From assembly GCA_019722365.1 (NCBI GenBank), contig JADFUC010001868.1, positions 310,001-374,000 on the forward strand: 64,000 bases of DNA, written 5' to 3'. The position numbers and the translations under genes are program-made. This DNA comes from Lithospermum erythrorhizon. Its lineage: Eukaryota > Streptophyta > Magnoliopsida > Boraginales > Boraginaceae. Under the pieces are notes generated by a model that worked only from the letters and a program-made list of their open reading frames with translations, did no database searches and was not told the origin of the DNA. Positions 25,107-41,554 of this stretch are shown here, in pieces. The stretch's first letter is position 1. Each line of letters opens with the position of its first letter.

Positions 25107-25929
25107 AGTACTCTCCTACTTCACTTGTCGTTGCCAAAGGAAGCCTGAATATGTCTTCTTCATTCAGGTTCATTGTGTATGTCAATTCTTTTCCTTGAGT
25201 AGAAAAAAATCATCTTTAGGTTAGTTTGTGTACAGGATAGGGTTCAGAAAATAGCTAGATGAGTGGAAGGAATAGTTCTCGAAACATTATTGCATGTTTT
25301 ACCATTACAACACATGTAGTCATACATACATATACGGAGTATAACATATGTTCTCTGCATTATCAATTATCATGATCTGGTATGAGATAAATCAACAGAG
25401 TTAAATTTCATTGCACTTCTCCCCCTCTCTCCCACCCACAACTCACAAAAGAAAAATACTTACTGAAATAGAGTTAACGATTGTGACCCTTTCGATTTTG
25501 GTTCAAGATCCATCAGTGAAGCGGCCGGTCCTGTTAGGCCAATACCATGTGGTGTTCATAAATTATTTGGAGTACTCTTCTTATTTAACTAAGTGGGACA
25601 TTTAAAATTGTCCAGTATTCCATGAATATAGGGCAATAATTTTGGAAGGTCGACCTGATCTTCTAATGATCAGATTTTGAATAATTTCAGTATCTAATGA
25701 TTAGCAACTCGCATGATTAGTCATGTATGTGATTCGAAAGCTGAACAAATAATATTTTAGTTTGTTGCCATTTATTTAACTTCTGCAACTTATTGAGAAG
25801 AATATATATCACATTCGTTGAACGAGCCATTAGAGATTTACATGCAAGCAAATAAATAAGGTTATGAATTAGTCATATACATCATTAACTAATTTTACAA
25901 TAACAATTTTTGTGTTCTTAACATGATAT

Positions 25930-26035
25930 TGTATTAGAGAATTTAGAATGGATCAAATCTTCTCAAATAAGATTCGAATCTATGGCCAATTTGTTAACGG
26001 TCGACAACTCTATCACTGAGCTATTAAGGAACAAT
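25930..26035 (-). mobile_element. tRNA-derived SINE remnant (second family)
   Basis: Read on the minus strand, TAGCTCAGTGATAGAG (26023-26008) is a tRNA-like A box and AGATTCGAATCT (about 25982-25971) a B box, about 25 bp apart. No acceptor-stem pairing or intact tRNA fold is evident, so I call it a SINE head or tRNA relic, not a functional tRNA. The tail and target duplications were not identified. Confidence 0.55.
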
Positions 26036-28348
26036 GGGTGATTAGATTTCATAAAGTTCAATTCTTGTTTTTATAATTTAACTATATATTCGTTTAAATT
26101 AAAAATAAAAATAAATAAAATTGAGGTGTAGGAGATAATAAATTATGGTAGCATTGAGGGTGGCTTCTGTCTTCCAAATATTCTAGATCAAAACACTATT
26201 TACAATTGGTGCACATGCAAATAGTACAGTAATCATTTTTAAAAAAAGGTCTTTGAGGCTCCATTGTCCATTGACCATACTTGATTTCTTCAGTATGTTT
26301 TACTTATTTCAGACTTAGCCCATCAATATTTTTTGTAACTTTTGATTCTTGAACTCCTTCTGACATTTGACTTTGTAATAAATATGGTATGATCTTTGAT
26401 TGTTTGAATCATTTCAGTTATTTCGGTTATGGAGTTAGTTGCAATAGTATATACTCTGCTACTCTTATTTATTTGTTTGTTTTTTTTATAGATCACAAAC
26501 CTATTATATATGTTGATACCTAATACTCCAATAATTAACTCATAATAATCATAGAATACTTGAACTTGTACATATCTCAAGTTATGCATAACACAACTTT
26601 TGAGGGAAAGTCAATTAGGTTGCTTAAGTACTAATCCTTTAGTTTGAAATTAGGTGAGTGTTCTCTGAACAGAGGATACAATTTGCTTTGAATTTCGCAA
26701 ACGAAATCTAACATGAAATCTATGTCAATGCTTAACTTACAAGTTTAAACATCCTCATGCAATGAATTGCAATATGAGAGTAGACAAAATGTGAAAATAT
26801 TTATTCCGTATTATTAAACCCTTCTTTCAAATTTCTTTCATCATAATTTTTATAACTTATAAGATATATATATAATGGTGATCAAAATATATTAAAATTA
26901 TATAATGTTAGACAATATATGTTGCCATGTCATGCTTCCACATCAACCTTTGTCATGCAATAGGTAGTCCATGTCATTGTATGTTATTGGCGCTTAAGTT
27001 CTCTGAAATATTTAAATCACCCTTGTTTGTAGAGATATAGCTTATCTTGTAGATCAGGTTGTTAGCTTGATCATAGCTGAATTCAAAACTGTAATTATCT
27101 CTTTGTAAAGTTTGTCCATAAATATAATGCAAAATACTTCCGTTGAGGTATTGAAGCCAATAGTTCTACATGTAAGAGTATTAAAATGTCTTATATCATA
27201 CGAGTAATTATATAAAAAGGAGCATTATTAGCGTATTACTTTCAATAGAGAAATTAAAGTCACTACTGACTTCTAAAGTATCACTTCAATATTTACCTCA
27301 TATTAAATCAAGTTTCATTTGTGGTTGGATGAGATTTACAAACACAAGAAAGATTGAGAAGGTGTGTGATCCCGATCATATATTGCCAAGATTATCTAAT
27401 GATGACCAACACCATGAGTGATGAGTCTTCATTCATTCGAACATAAAATTGCTGCCCTAATTAACAGAATCTCATTATTAGGAACTGCATCAACATTATT
27501 TAATATTGGTTGAAATAATAAGTAACTACTGATCATACATGATACATGAATATTCTGCCGTTAATATACAAGTATTGATTTTCTAATATATGTATTAATG
27601 CACATGTTAAGAAATAAAATTGGAATTAATAAGAAAATATATTTAACAAATATTTCCGTATCAAAATTCAGATGCAAATTTTGTATCAAATATTTTTCTT
27701 AATTATCACTTTAACATGCGCCCTGAAAATACAAGTTAGAAAAACCATTAATATAATAATAGTATAGAATTCTAAATAAACTTAGCTTATTACTCAAATA
27801 ATCATTTTCTCTCGTACATAGATCGTTATATTCTAACGTTGCATAAACTGAATGAATTAAAGTCTTTTAACCAAAAAAAATGACGGCATGAACCATCATT
27901 GCATCAATACCTTATTACGGAGTATTAAATTTCCGGATAGGCTAAAAAAGTTTTTTATGTCCATGTTATGAGTTTGCTTTCATCTTTATGCAATTATGCC
28001 CAACATTTTTAAGAGGTCACTCAAAACTATGGAATGTATCCAAAATGGGGATAAAAGAATTATAAATTACTAAAAGTACCTTCTAACCTTCTGATATTAA
28101 TAGAAAAAACCATAAAGATTAAAGAGTGGGCTAAATGCAAAAATGTAAATTTGTTTCCCAATTTAGTAACTTATCTTGAACTAATAGTTTAGTGATGGTG
28201 ATGAGTGAATAAATTCAAAGGCAGAGAATCAAAAAAATTCTCATCATAGATTATTATTTATGATTTATGGAGACGGCTATCAACTTAATCATTTGATAAT
28301 AAGAACAATGGAACTATTATTTTCAAATCCAAATTGTGTCCCATTCCC

Positions 28349-28356
28349 CTATTTAA
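28349..28356 (+). promoter_or_regulatory. Candidate TATA box of the YUCCA gene
   Basis: TATTTAAA lies about 80 bp upstream of the start codon, just before a pyrimidine-rich leader. The placement fits a plant core promoter, but a short AT motif in AT-rich DNA is weak evidence. Confidence 0.4.
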
Positions 28357-28431
28357 ACCTCTCCATTCCCCTAAACCCCCTCCACACAATTTCTTCACTT
28401 TCTACTCGCCAGTTTTTCTTGTTTTATTCTA

Positions 28432-30023
28432 ATGAATAACAAATGTGTATCACCTATGATGTTTCATGCAAAGCAAGAAAATGAGGAATTATTATTTCCT
28501 AATAGATGTGTACTAGTTAATGGTCCTGTCATTGTAGGTGCAGGTCCCTCGGGCCTAGTCGTTGGTGCCGGCCTGAAACAACAAGGTGTTCCATTTGTGA
28601 TCCTGGAAAGATCAAACTGTATTGCCTCATTGTGGCAAAATAAAACATATGATCGCCTCAAATTACACCTTCCAAGAAAATTTTGCCAGTTACCATATTT
28701 TCCATTCCCAGAAAACTTCCCTGAATATCCAACCAAGTGTCAATTCGTTGAGTATCTTGAATCTTATGCTAAAAAGTTTGATATCGGTCCGATGTTTAAT
28801 GAGTCGGTTCAGTTTGCTAAGTTTGACGAAAAATGTGGATTATGGAGAGTAAGGAGTGTTAGAAGTACTGATGGATCAGTTGTTGAGTATATTTCCAGGT
28901 GGATTGTAGTGGCTACAGGGGAAAATGCTGAAAAAGTTGTGCCTGAATTTGAAGGAGCTCAAAATTTTGAGGGGGGAGTAATTCATGCTTGTGATTATAA
29001 ATCAGGGTCAGTTTATCAAGGCAAGAAAGTGTTGGTTGTAGGCTGTGGCAATTCAGGCATGGAAATTTCACTTGATCTTTGTCATCACAATGCATATCCA
29101 TCGATGGTTGTTCGAAGCTCTGTAAGTCCTCACAGCTAAGACTGCATTTTTTTTATGTAGCTTTCCAAAGGCAGAACACTTATCTTGACCATTTTCTTTG
29201 AATAATTTTGCAGGTTCATGTGTTGCCAAGAGAAATTCTTGGAAAATCAACTTTCCATTTAGGAGTTTCGATGATGAAATGGATGCCACAATGGTTAGTA
29301 GACAAGATGCTCCTGATTGCAACAAGGTTAACTTTGGGAAATTTGGAGAAACATGGTATTAAGAGGCCATCAGTGGGTCCTTTAAAATTGAAAGATATTG
29401 CAGGAAAGACCCCTGTGTTGGATATTGGAACTTTGCAAAAGATAAAATCAGGTGACATAAAAGTTGTTCCTGGAATCAAGAATTTTTTGCCTGGTGGAGT
29501 TGAACTTGTAAATGGACAAGTTCTTGAAATTGATTCTGTTGTTTTGGCCACCGGATATCACAGCAATGTACCTTCATGGTTAAAGGTGAGAAGAATAAAT
29601 AGTATCCAGACATAACTAGAGATAATGTTGTCTCATTAACATACATGAATTCATGTAACAGTTACGTAATTCATGGACTATGTTATTACACGTATAATAC
29701 TCGTAGTATACTTATTTTTGAAATGCTTATTTTGATTCAATCTTCCATGCATGTAAATTTATTGAACTTCAATTTTATTTGCATATTTATAGGAGACTAG
29801 ATTCTTTTCAAGAAAGGGACTTCCAAGAACTCCATTTCCTAATGGATGGAAAGGGGAAGATGGACTATACTCCGTTGGTTTCACAAAAAGAGGTATTTCT
29901 GGTGCATCTCTGGATGCCATTAGAGTAGCTCAAGATATTGCCACTATTTGGAAACAAGAAACAGAACAGATCAATCAAGTTCTTGCCATTACCAGCCATC
30001 GACGACTCGAGTCACAATTCTAA
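28432..30023 (+). CDS. YUCCA flavin-containing monooxygenase (auxin biosynthesis)
   Basis: YUCCA enzymes convert indole-3-pyruvate to indole-3-acetic acid, the rate-limiting step of the main auxin pathway, using FAD and NADPH. Three exons: 28432-29121, 29214-29585, 29793-30023, total 1293 nt and 430 aa without a stop. FAD-binding GAGPSG lies at aa 36-41 within [33 protein letters not shown] is family-typical; NADPH-binding GCGNSG lies at aa 204-209; the LATGY motif (about aa 341-345) precedes HSNVPSWL. The C-terminal region reads [19 protein letters not shown]. The wording around [19 protein letters not shown] and the N-terminal NGPVIVGAG is closest, from memory, to the Arabidopsis YUC3/5/7/8/9 group rather than YUC1/4 or YUC2/6. 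I give no number, since orthology needs a tree. One small change: AGLKQQG replaces the usual AACL-type stretch after the FAD motif. Confidence 0.96.
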
Positions 30024-31343
30024 GAGAGGATTAAGTGGACAAAATATTGATTTCAAGAGGAAGTAAAAAGCTTCTTGTTAATATCGGATCCCCTTTTTGA
30101 ATTTATAAAAGGAGACTTCTATAGTTTCTGTAGCCAAAATGTAACAAGAAAAAGCTTCACACAGCAGCCCTCTCCCTAGAATCCTGAAGTTTTTTTTTGG
30201 GTATTTTTGTACAAAGGAGAATGAGGCTTTTCTTAAAGGAAATTCCTATGTACCTTATTATACCTCTCGATAAGCTTGTAAAAAAGTTGCTAATCTGTGT
30301 GGCATGTTGTACTTTGATTATCTACCATAATTGTCCAATTTAATAAACTTTATGGTTTTCTTTGTTATATGGATACTTCCAACTCCTGAAAAACATCCTT
30401 AGGAGCTCACCTGGAGAACCAAGCCAACCAAATAGTTCCTGTGATTGTGAATGTGTTGTAGAATCATATAAACTTACATCATGATTCATGACTAGTGATT
30501 TTCTTGCATTTATCTATTGCCGCCATCTCATTCATAACACCTTATTCGTAGCATAACTGTTATAACAACACGAATCATGATCACACATAATTACGTAGAA
30601 AAGCATGCATTAAGAGCAAAGAAATAAAACCAGATCTTTAACGCTGCGATTCTAACTACGCCATAACTAATCCACCTAGTAGAGCCACCGTAAGTTTCAC
30701 TATATAATAAAAAAAACGTATTACAAATTTAAGCAGACATGCCTTTAATGGTCAGCTAGTTGTAATTGCTACAACCTACCAAAAACTGCCGAACGATTCT
30801 AATGAAATATCCTCAATAAATGAAAAATAAAAGAGACGAAAGTATTATTGTTGCTACTATTACAAGATCTCCTCAAGACACACAAAAAATCGAAAAACAT
30901 AATCTGCATTTATATTTTTTTTTTATAAATAATACAAATAATAGTAGCAAATACAATTACTTATGCAAGTTTAATGGATTTATTATTAACATCATATTTA
31001 TATCTAAATCTAAGAGAGACTAGTTCCTTGGCTAAGCTTATGTATATGGTTCCTTGACAATCTTGTAGATTTTTTATCCAATCATCATTCTTTCTTAACT
31101 AGTTAAAATTACGTGGCATATGGAGAAAAATCATAATTTTATTTATATAATTAAAAAAAAATGAATATATTAATCCTTAAACCTCTTGGCTAAAACCCTA
31201 CACCCTTGAGCAAGCCAACCAAGTAGAAGTTGGTGTTCTAGACCCTTCTCTCTCCCTCTCTTCAATAAAACTCACAAACCATAATAAAAGTTCTTCTGCA
31301 TTTTGGTCTCTTTGCAATCTTCGTTTGTTCAAATCAAGAAAAT
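30024..31343. other. Intergenic spacer between the YUCCA and CPN60 genes
   Basis: Contains the YUCCA 3' UTR and the CPN60 promoter and leader; no separate gene seen. A telo-box-like AAACCCTA lies at about 31191-31198, roughly 150 bp before the CPN60 start, followed by a CT-rich stretch (TCTCTCCCTCTC) typical of plant core promoters or 5' UTRs. Confidence 0.6.
31191..31198 (+). promoter_or_regulatory. Telo-box-like motif upstream of CPN60
   Basis: AAACCCTA about 150 bp upstream of the CPN60 start. Telo boxes are known in promoters of plant growth- and translation-related genes. Here it is a single motif match, so function is inferred. Confidence 0.35.
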
Positions 31344-35629
<4,286 letters not shown>

Positions 35630-36871
35630 TCATCTCACAAAAATGGGAGCATGAATTTTTGCTCATTTTGATATCATGAGGTACCATTGTGATGAAGAGT
35701 TGTAATCATAGTGAGAGGTGGGTGTCAAAGTAGCCAAATTTACATAGATTTGATGAACTTGTAATTGTTGTTGCGAATTCATAATTGAATTATTGTTATA
35801 AACTCCGCTTATAGCAAAGCGTGGTCATGCAACATTAATTTGATCATTCTCTCAAATAAATTGAAGCCTTTGCAATATGATCAGTCATGAACATTACTGC
35901 AATTCTACTTCTATGAGAAAGGTTCATCTAAGCAAAGACAACCTACAGCCCTTTATTTTCGATTCTTCTCCCCTTTACGATAAATGAAAAACATCAAATT
36001 AGCCTAATAGTTGGGATTCGGAGGTGCTGTTAACGATGTTTGGAGGGAGCATAATACAGGACCATAAATGAGTCGAATTAGATCGAGTTGATGGATTCAA
36101 TTCAACTTGAAGATACTTAAGTACCTGGTTCGACTTGAAATCAACCTTCATAACGAGGTTCGGCGGGGACAAAAAGACTATCAAAACATAACCTTATTTG
36201 ACCAAAAAAAAAAGTAGTAAATATTCGACTCAAGCTCAATATGACAATTAAAACATTATTCACTGTTTTTAGAAGACAAAATAAACATGTTATAAGCCTT
36301 GAAAAAATCAAGCTTTGAGAATTTTGGTCTTGGAACTTTGAGACTTTTTGGATGGGTTGGTTTGAGTGTAGACATCTTTAGAAGGATTTGGTTGCTCAAT
36401 GATTGATGGAAGAGACATTATTAATTTAATACTCATAAATAATTATATATCGAGCTTTTAACTTGAAAATAACATTTGACTCGATCGCAATACACAGGCT
36501 AAGTTACAGCAATGGTAAAACTTTTCGAGTCAGGACTCAAACCTTGTCGAGACTTTTACTCACTTTAGGCTCGCTTACATGCTCAAGTATATGGTTACAA
36601 TTTAAAGATCTGGTCAATGAGAATGGTGTGTATAACTGCATTTGCAGACAACATATGTTTAGTTACATAATATGTTGTCTCAAATTCAGAAGCTTGGCCT
36701 CTATAGCCTACAGGTCTGTTAGATTATGTTAAAAGAAAGAGAAAAGGAGCTGCATAACTATGGATCTTACACATCCATTAAGTACACATACTCGTACTAA
36801 GAGTCCAGGGACATACTAGAGCAACATGAGACATCTAATGTATGCATTTTACAAGAATCCAGAACATAGTT
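35630..36871. other. Convergent intergenic region between CPN60 and ING1
   Basis: CPN60 (+) and ING1 (-) end tail to tail about 1.24 kb apart. The sequence contains both 3' UTRs and presumably their poly(A) signals. I see no additional gene; the small open frames match no known family. Confidence 0.6.
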
Positions 36872-39800
36872 CTACCTTCCTCGACGGCGCCTTTGGGTAT
36901 TAGCACAATCGGAACAATACCATTTGCCTTTCGGCTGATCTTTAAGACCAACACAGGGAAAATGGAACCATTCTATCTTGCACTGTTAAAAGAGTTCATA
37001 TTTGTTAGCTTCACCTGTTAACATCAACTAAGAGGAAGAGACTTGTGAGTAGAAAAATAATACATACGTCAGGATTGTCACATGCAACCATTTCTCCATA
37101 GCTAACTTGATTGCAGAAACAATAGGTCGGTTCATTGGGATCTACAGGAATATCCAGATCCATACCAGTCGGGTTTGCTGGTGCTGTTGGGGTGGGAGTT
37201 GCAGCAGTCGCTACAGCAGCAAGGCGACTCCTGGAAAGGCATATGACAAATATCATATTGTAGACAAGGTAAAAGGATTTCTTAGTTGTAACTAATAACC
37301 CGTGAGTAATAGTATAACCTTTCTAAATATAGCCTATATAACAATGTACCACATTCTGCAAGATGCAACGTTGAAAGTATAAATACCAATTGGCTGATAA
37401 AAGAGGTTCCCTGTAACCCCCGTTCCAATTACTTACTGGCTGATCTGTGTTATCTAGTCCAATAATTTTGCCCCCTCACATCACGCCTGCGCAGCTGTGT
37501 TTGATAACTTCATCCTATTCGCTTCTGCACAGGAATACTAGTTGGCTATGTTTTTTAAGATTGGCTACCCAACAGACGAATGTTCCAAGGCTCCAAGCAA
37601 TGTGTCTGAGGTGCATTTCACCACCCAGGGTAACCATTACTTTGCTGATCAAGCAACCCATGTCATATTCAACTGATTATGCTTATTCATACTAATTGCT
37701 TGAACCTTACTTACAAGAGGGGATATTCTTAGCTACTTGCCTAACCTTATAATTTGTAAGCTAGACAACCCTAATGAACACCAGCTAATACTTTTCAGAA
37801 AGCTTTCAAGTATTAGGTAAAGGACAGATGTCACTGGACTAATATTTTAAGTGTTGAATTTAGAAGGGGGTTTTACTTTTTACGTCGTCCTCGGCTACTG
37901 TCTCCAGACCGGGAAGATTTTACATTACTGTCAACCGTTGGAGCTGGAGCCCCACTTCCAGCCGCATTATCTCTTTCTGCTTTAAGTAAATTTATATAAG
38001 ATGATACAATAATTGAAGAAGGGCATATTTTCCAATATAAGTACAAAACTGACATACCACGGCGGAGTTCTTCATCAAACTTCTTCAAATATTGATCCAA
38101 CTGCTGAACATGTGCATCTACCTAATGAAAACAATTGGCTAAAAAAATCAAGGTGAATCTGAAGTATAAAGAACATAATTCGCCAAAACCATATGCAAAA
38201 CTTATACTGTATGTAGAAACAATCTGTTCTAATCACATAGTTAATTATTTAAGATCTTAAGAAAGGAAAAAAATGGATTTATGATAGTGAAGTGTCTTAA
38301 AAAGATGGTAACTAAAGGTTAAGCATGAGGCAGACAGAGGAGGAACTGAGTAAGACTATCATCAGCCAGGCAAATAATGCTAAATTCATTCTAATTTGTT
38401 ACTGTAAATTTTACTTGGAAAGTTCTAAAAGATATAAAGAATTGAGGAATTTATACATGATAAATTTGTTCAGTCAATAGTTAAAGGAAAGCAGTAATCT
38501 AAATTGCACATGTTGCACACAGATTCCCTCTAGAATCTAACCAAGTTCAGGTGCACATTTAATCTCAATTGAAATGGAAAGAAGACAGATTCTCATTGTC
38601 AATGTCTGACAAGTATAGGTGCCGGGTTAAATAAGAAGCACACTCAAACTACTATGATTCTAGGGAATAGAGGGAGCAGTGTAGTACATTATAAAATTTA
38701 GCCAATTATTATACCAAATCATATGCTTGAGATGCTAATGCAACTTTCTCATCAGCAATCCTGATGGCGTGTTTCTGCTCGTCTTGAGCCTCCTCAGAGA
38801 ATTGTTTATGAGCAGCATCTGGGATAATGCTTCCAGATTTCATAGTTTGTTTTAGATCTTCTATTTCATGTTCACAACGTTGTTCATTTTGTCTTTGGAT
38901 TTCTGCTCATACAGAAATGAAAGAAAGTTAACAACGTTACTGTTTTGTGTGTATAAACTACATAAGGAATAGTTAATGCAAAAGCGATGAACGGTTCAAC
39001 GGAGCAACAACAGCAAGATTAAAAGGGTATTCAACAACATGCTTTGTATGCAATATCCAACAACTTCCATGGATCAAATTGATCACCGAGACTTGGTATG
39101 TCATCAATCCTCAATGCACCTTGACTTACCTGACCTCCCCCTTCCTCGGTGATCACACGCCCCCTCCCCCATTGAGGCTCCAGGAAATTAGAATCTAAAA
39201 GCGTGATCAACACCGCCTCCCGGGTTCTATTGCTGTCTGCTTACAAGCAATAAACTATCACAATTTATGATATCGGACCAAGTCAGCAAAGTCTACAACA
39301 CTGCCGATAAACCTTTTCCATCATGTTTTCAGTCCCAAACAATGATTCACCAGTGAGAAAAGCAACATGTTTCTCTCGATATTTGATACCAGTCTAAACC
39401 ACTTCAATTCTAGTTGATATCAAGCTGATTGCAAACTCAATAGTCTATCAATTAATGGATGGATCATATTCTATCAGTCTATGCTAAATGTAATACCTCA
39501 TTCCAAAGAAGATGGTCAATTTTGTTTTTCAATTGTCAAAAATAACAAACTTTGCGAACTAAATTGGCTTTCGATCAAAGGTATCATGATAGTAGTAACG
39601 TAGGTCAAAATACAATATTATGATACATTTTCATCAAATATTATCCAACATATGCACAAACATTCGAGTTCAAAATTAAAAAGTCGAGTATATTTTGGAA
39701 ATGGAGCGAGTACATATAACATATACCTTGCAAACTCTTATCCAAATCACGCAGCAATGCATACTTCTTTTGCAAAATCGTAGGTAACGCTTCTAAATCT

Positions 39801-39990
39801 GATCATTCAAAATAAAATATTAACTTCATAGCTTATATCAACTATATTAAACAATAAATAAACATAATTTGACCTAATGATTAAATATTCTGTATAAGAT
39901 AATAAAAGTATATAAATTACAAATACACATATATACATAAACGAGTGGTTAAAGGGGCTCACTAGCTTGAAAATCTTCGATGAAAGACAT
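36872..39990 (-). CDS. ING1: ING1-type PHD-finger chromatin reader
   Basis: ING proteins read H3K4me2/3 through a C-terminal PHD finger and recruit histone acetyltransferase or deacetylase complexes. Minus-strand exons in transcript order: 39990-39963, 39798-39727, 38902-38715, 38121-38058, 37979-37877, 37230-37068, 36982-36872; 729 nt, 242 aa without a stop. The start [19 protein letters not shown] and [14 protein letters not shown] match plant ING1. The ING domain continues through [14 protein letters not shown] and [21 protein letters not shown] basic linker [10 protein letters not shown] (possible nuclear localisation signal) precedes [20 protein letters not shown]. The PHD finger keeps its C4HC3 ligands (CFC, ACDNPDC, WFHFPC, WYCSDC), and the Tyr and Trp of the methyl-lysine pocket are in place. 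The tail is QRRRRGR. Length is close to Arabidopsis ING1 (234). Two acceptors are NAGNAG tandems. It is distinct from ING2, which has a longer N terminus and a different linker. Confidence 0.95.
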
Positions 39991-40221
39991 GATATTTGGC
40001 TAAGCAATTTCTTCAATTTTGAACCCTAATATACTATTCGGTGCATATTAAAAGACGCTTATACCCTTGTTCTGCTTCAGATCTTAGGCAATAATGATAT
40101 GGGTAATAAGTAATTTAGTCCTTTTTTATTTTTTTTATTCAGTCCTAATCTATTTTGTTATACGGAGTATATAAATAGCCTTGTGAGTGGTCAAAGGTTT
40201 GGGCAAGCGCGTGGCTACAGT

Positions 40222-41090
40222 AATCAATTCGATAAATTAATACTTCGATTATTTAATCAATTATTAAGATAAACTCTTTAAATTAATAATTTCGATTCTT
40301 TACCAAACTTTTAAAATAATATTTTGCCAAGTTCTGACCTCGATAGGGTGTGCTTCATTTTTTATAATTATCATCTTACGTTAGGTTTCGATAAATTAAT
40401 ACTACGATTATTTTAATAAACTCCCCAAGATTAATTATGAACTATAATAGAACTTTTTGTTTTTTCAAAAAAATTTGAAACTCAATAAATTAATACTCAA
40501 TTATTTAATTAAATTCTAAGTTTTTGCAATTATCAACTGCTACTAGAAACTCGATTTATACTCGATTATTTAATAAACTCTCTAAGATATTTATTTTTAT
40601 TCCGACTGGATAGTGGTGCTAAATTAATAATTTGTGCTTTTGTTCTTTTTTTTTTGCAATTAATAACTATTATGTAAACTCAATAAATTAATACTTGATT
40701 CTTTAATAAACTCTCAAATATTTCGACAAAATTCCTTGACGCAAGGGAATAATAGAAAAGCTGCTTTTTTTTTTTTTTACAATTATCATTTACGTTAGAA
40801 CTCGATATAAATTAATAGATGATTATTTAATAAATAAACTCTAATATAATATAATATTTTGACCTGGGCTCCTAATTCTGGGATGCGCGCTAAATTAATA
40901 ACTTTTTTATGGTTTTTTTCCTTTTTTTTGAAACTCGATAAATTAATACTCGACTATTTAATAAATTCTCTAAGATTTTTGCAATTATCAACTACAATAG
41001 AAACTCGATAAATTAATACTTGATTATTTAATAAACTCTCTAAGATAATATTTTTCAACAGTCCCAACTCTGGGATAAGATATTAAATTA
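40222..41090 (+). repeat. Diverged array of CTCGATAAATTAATACTCGATTATTTAA-type units
   Basis: About eight related copies, beginning near 40226, 40389, 40475, 40552, 40674, 40799, 40930 and 41002, each of the form AAACTCGATAAATTAATA then a variant of CTCGATTATTTAATAAACTC. Spacing is irregular (about 70-160 bp), so this is not a simple satellite. Some intervals share further sequence (for example TTTTTGCAATTATCAACTA after two copies and a CAACTCTGGGATA-like end). Two outlying copies lie at 46206 and 46301. Confidence 0.75.
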
Positions 41091-41295
41091 ATAATTCGCT
41101 AAAATTATAAGATAATACATTTTGATAATTCAGCTAAATTTAAGCAACTCCAACTTTAATTGAATGATTTTTATGTTGGTTGTTGCAATAGTCATGTTGA
41201 TTAATAATTACCGTGAATTATTATTTTGCAACTTTGTATCTATCTGTATAAAAATACTAAATCATTTCTCAAGTTCATGAACTATGTAACAACTA

Positions 41296-41554
41296 TTCCC
41301 TCCTCCGCTTTTTTAGTTGTCGCTTAGCACTTTGCACATAGACTGTTATGAATAAAAAATAATCAAAAAGTCAGATCAAAACGTAGAACGACAATCAATT
41401 AAAACAATATCATTGGTTATCGGTCAGTTATTTCAAGAGAAAAAATACCAAAGACGTCAAAAATGTAAAATGTTATTTATTATGCTAAAACGACAACTAT
41501 AAAAAAAATATTTTTCGGGCTAAAACGAGAACTATAAAAAAGTGGACGGGAAGC
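41296..41554. mobile_element. MITE with Stowaway-like ends and TA target duplication
   Basis: The left end TTCCCTCCTCCGCTTTTTTA and the right end, read in reverse complement (GCTTCCCGTCCACTTTTTTA), form an imperfect terminal inverted repeat extended by AGTTGTCG / TAGTTCTCG. TA dinucleotides flank both ends (41294-41295 and 41555-41556). Length is about 259 bp with no coding capacity. Near the right end the motif GCTAAAACGA-AACTATAAAAA occurs twice. Confidence 0.65.

Larger units (their letters stand above)
25107..28431. other. Intergenic region between the myosin and YUCCA genes
   Basis: No gene seen. TACGGAGTA nonamers occur at 25333-25341 and 27916-27924. A tRNA-like SINE remnant lies at about 25930-26035 on the minus strand. 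The rest is AT-rich single-copy-looking sequence. The YUCCA promoter should lie at the right end: a TATA-like TATTTAAA occurs around 28350, about 80 bp before the start codon, followed by a C-rich stretch typical of a 5' UTR. Confidence 0.6.

Noticed and set aside
25930..26035. Functional tRNA gene on the minus strand
   Set aside because: A and B boxes are present but I could not pair acceptor or anticodon stems; better explained as a SINE head.
29208..29551. 111-codon minus-strand frame over YUCCA exon 2
   Set aside because: Antisense shadow of a conserved coding exon.
36999..37695. Plus-strand frames over the ING1 3' exons and intron
   Set aside because: Shadow of the minus-strand PHD exon and intron sequence; no domain.
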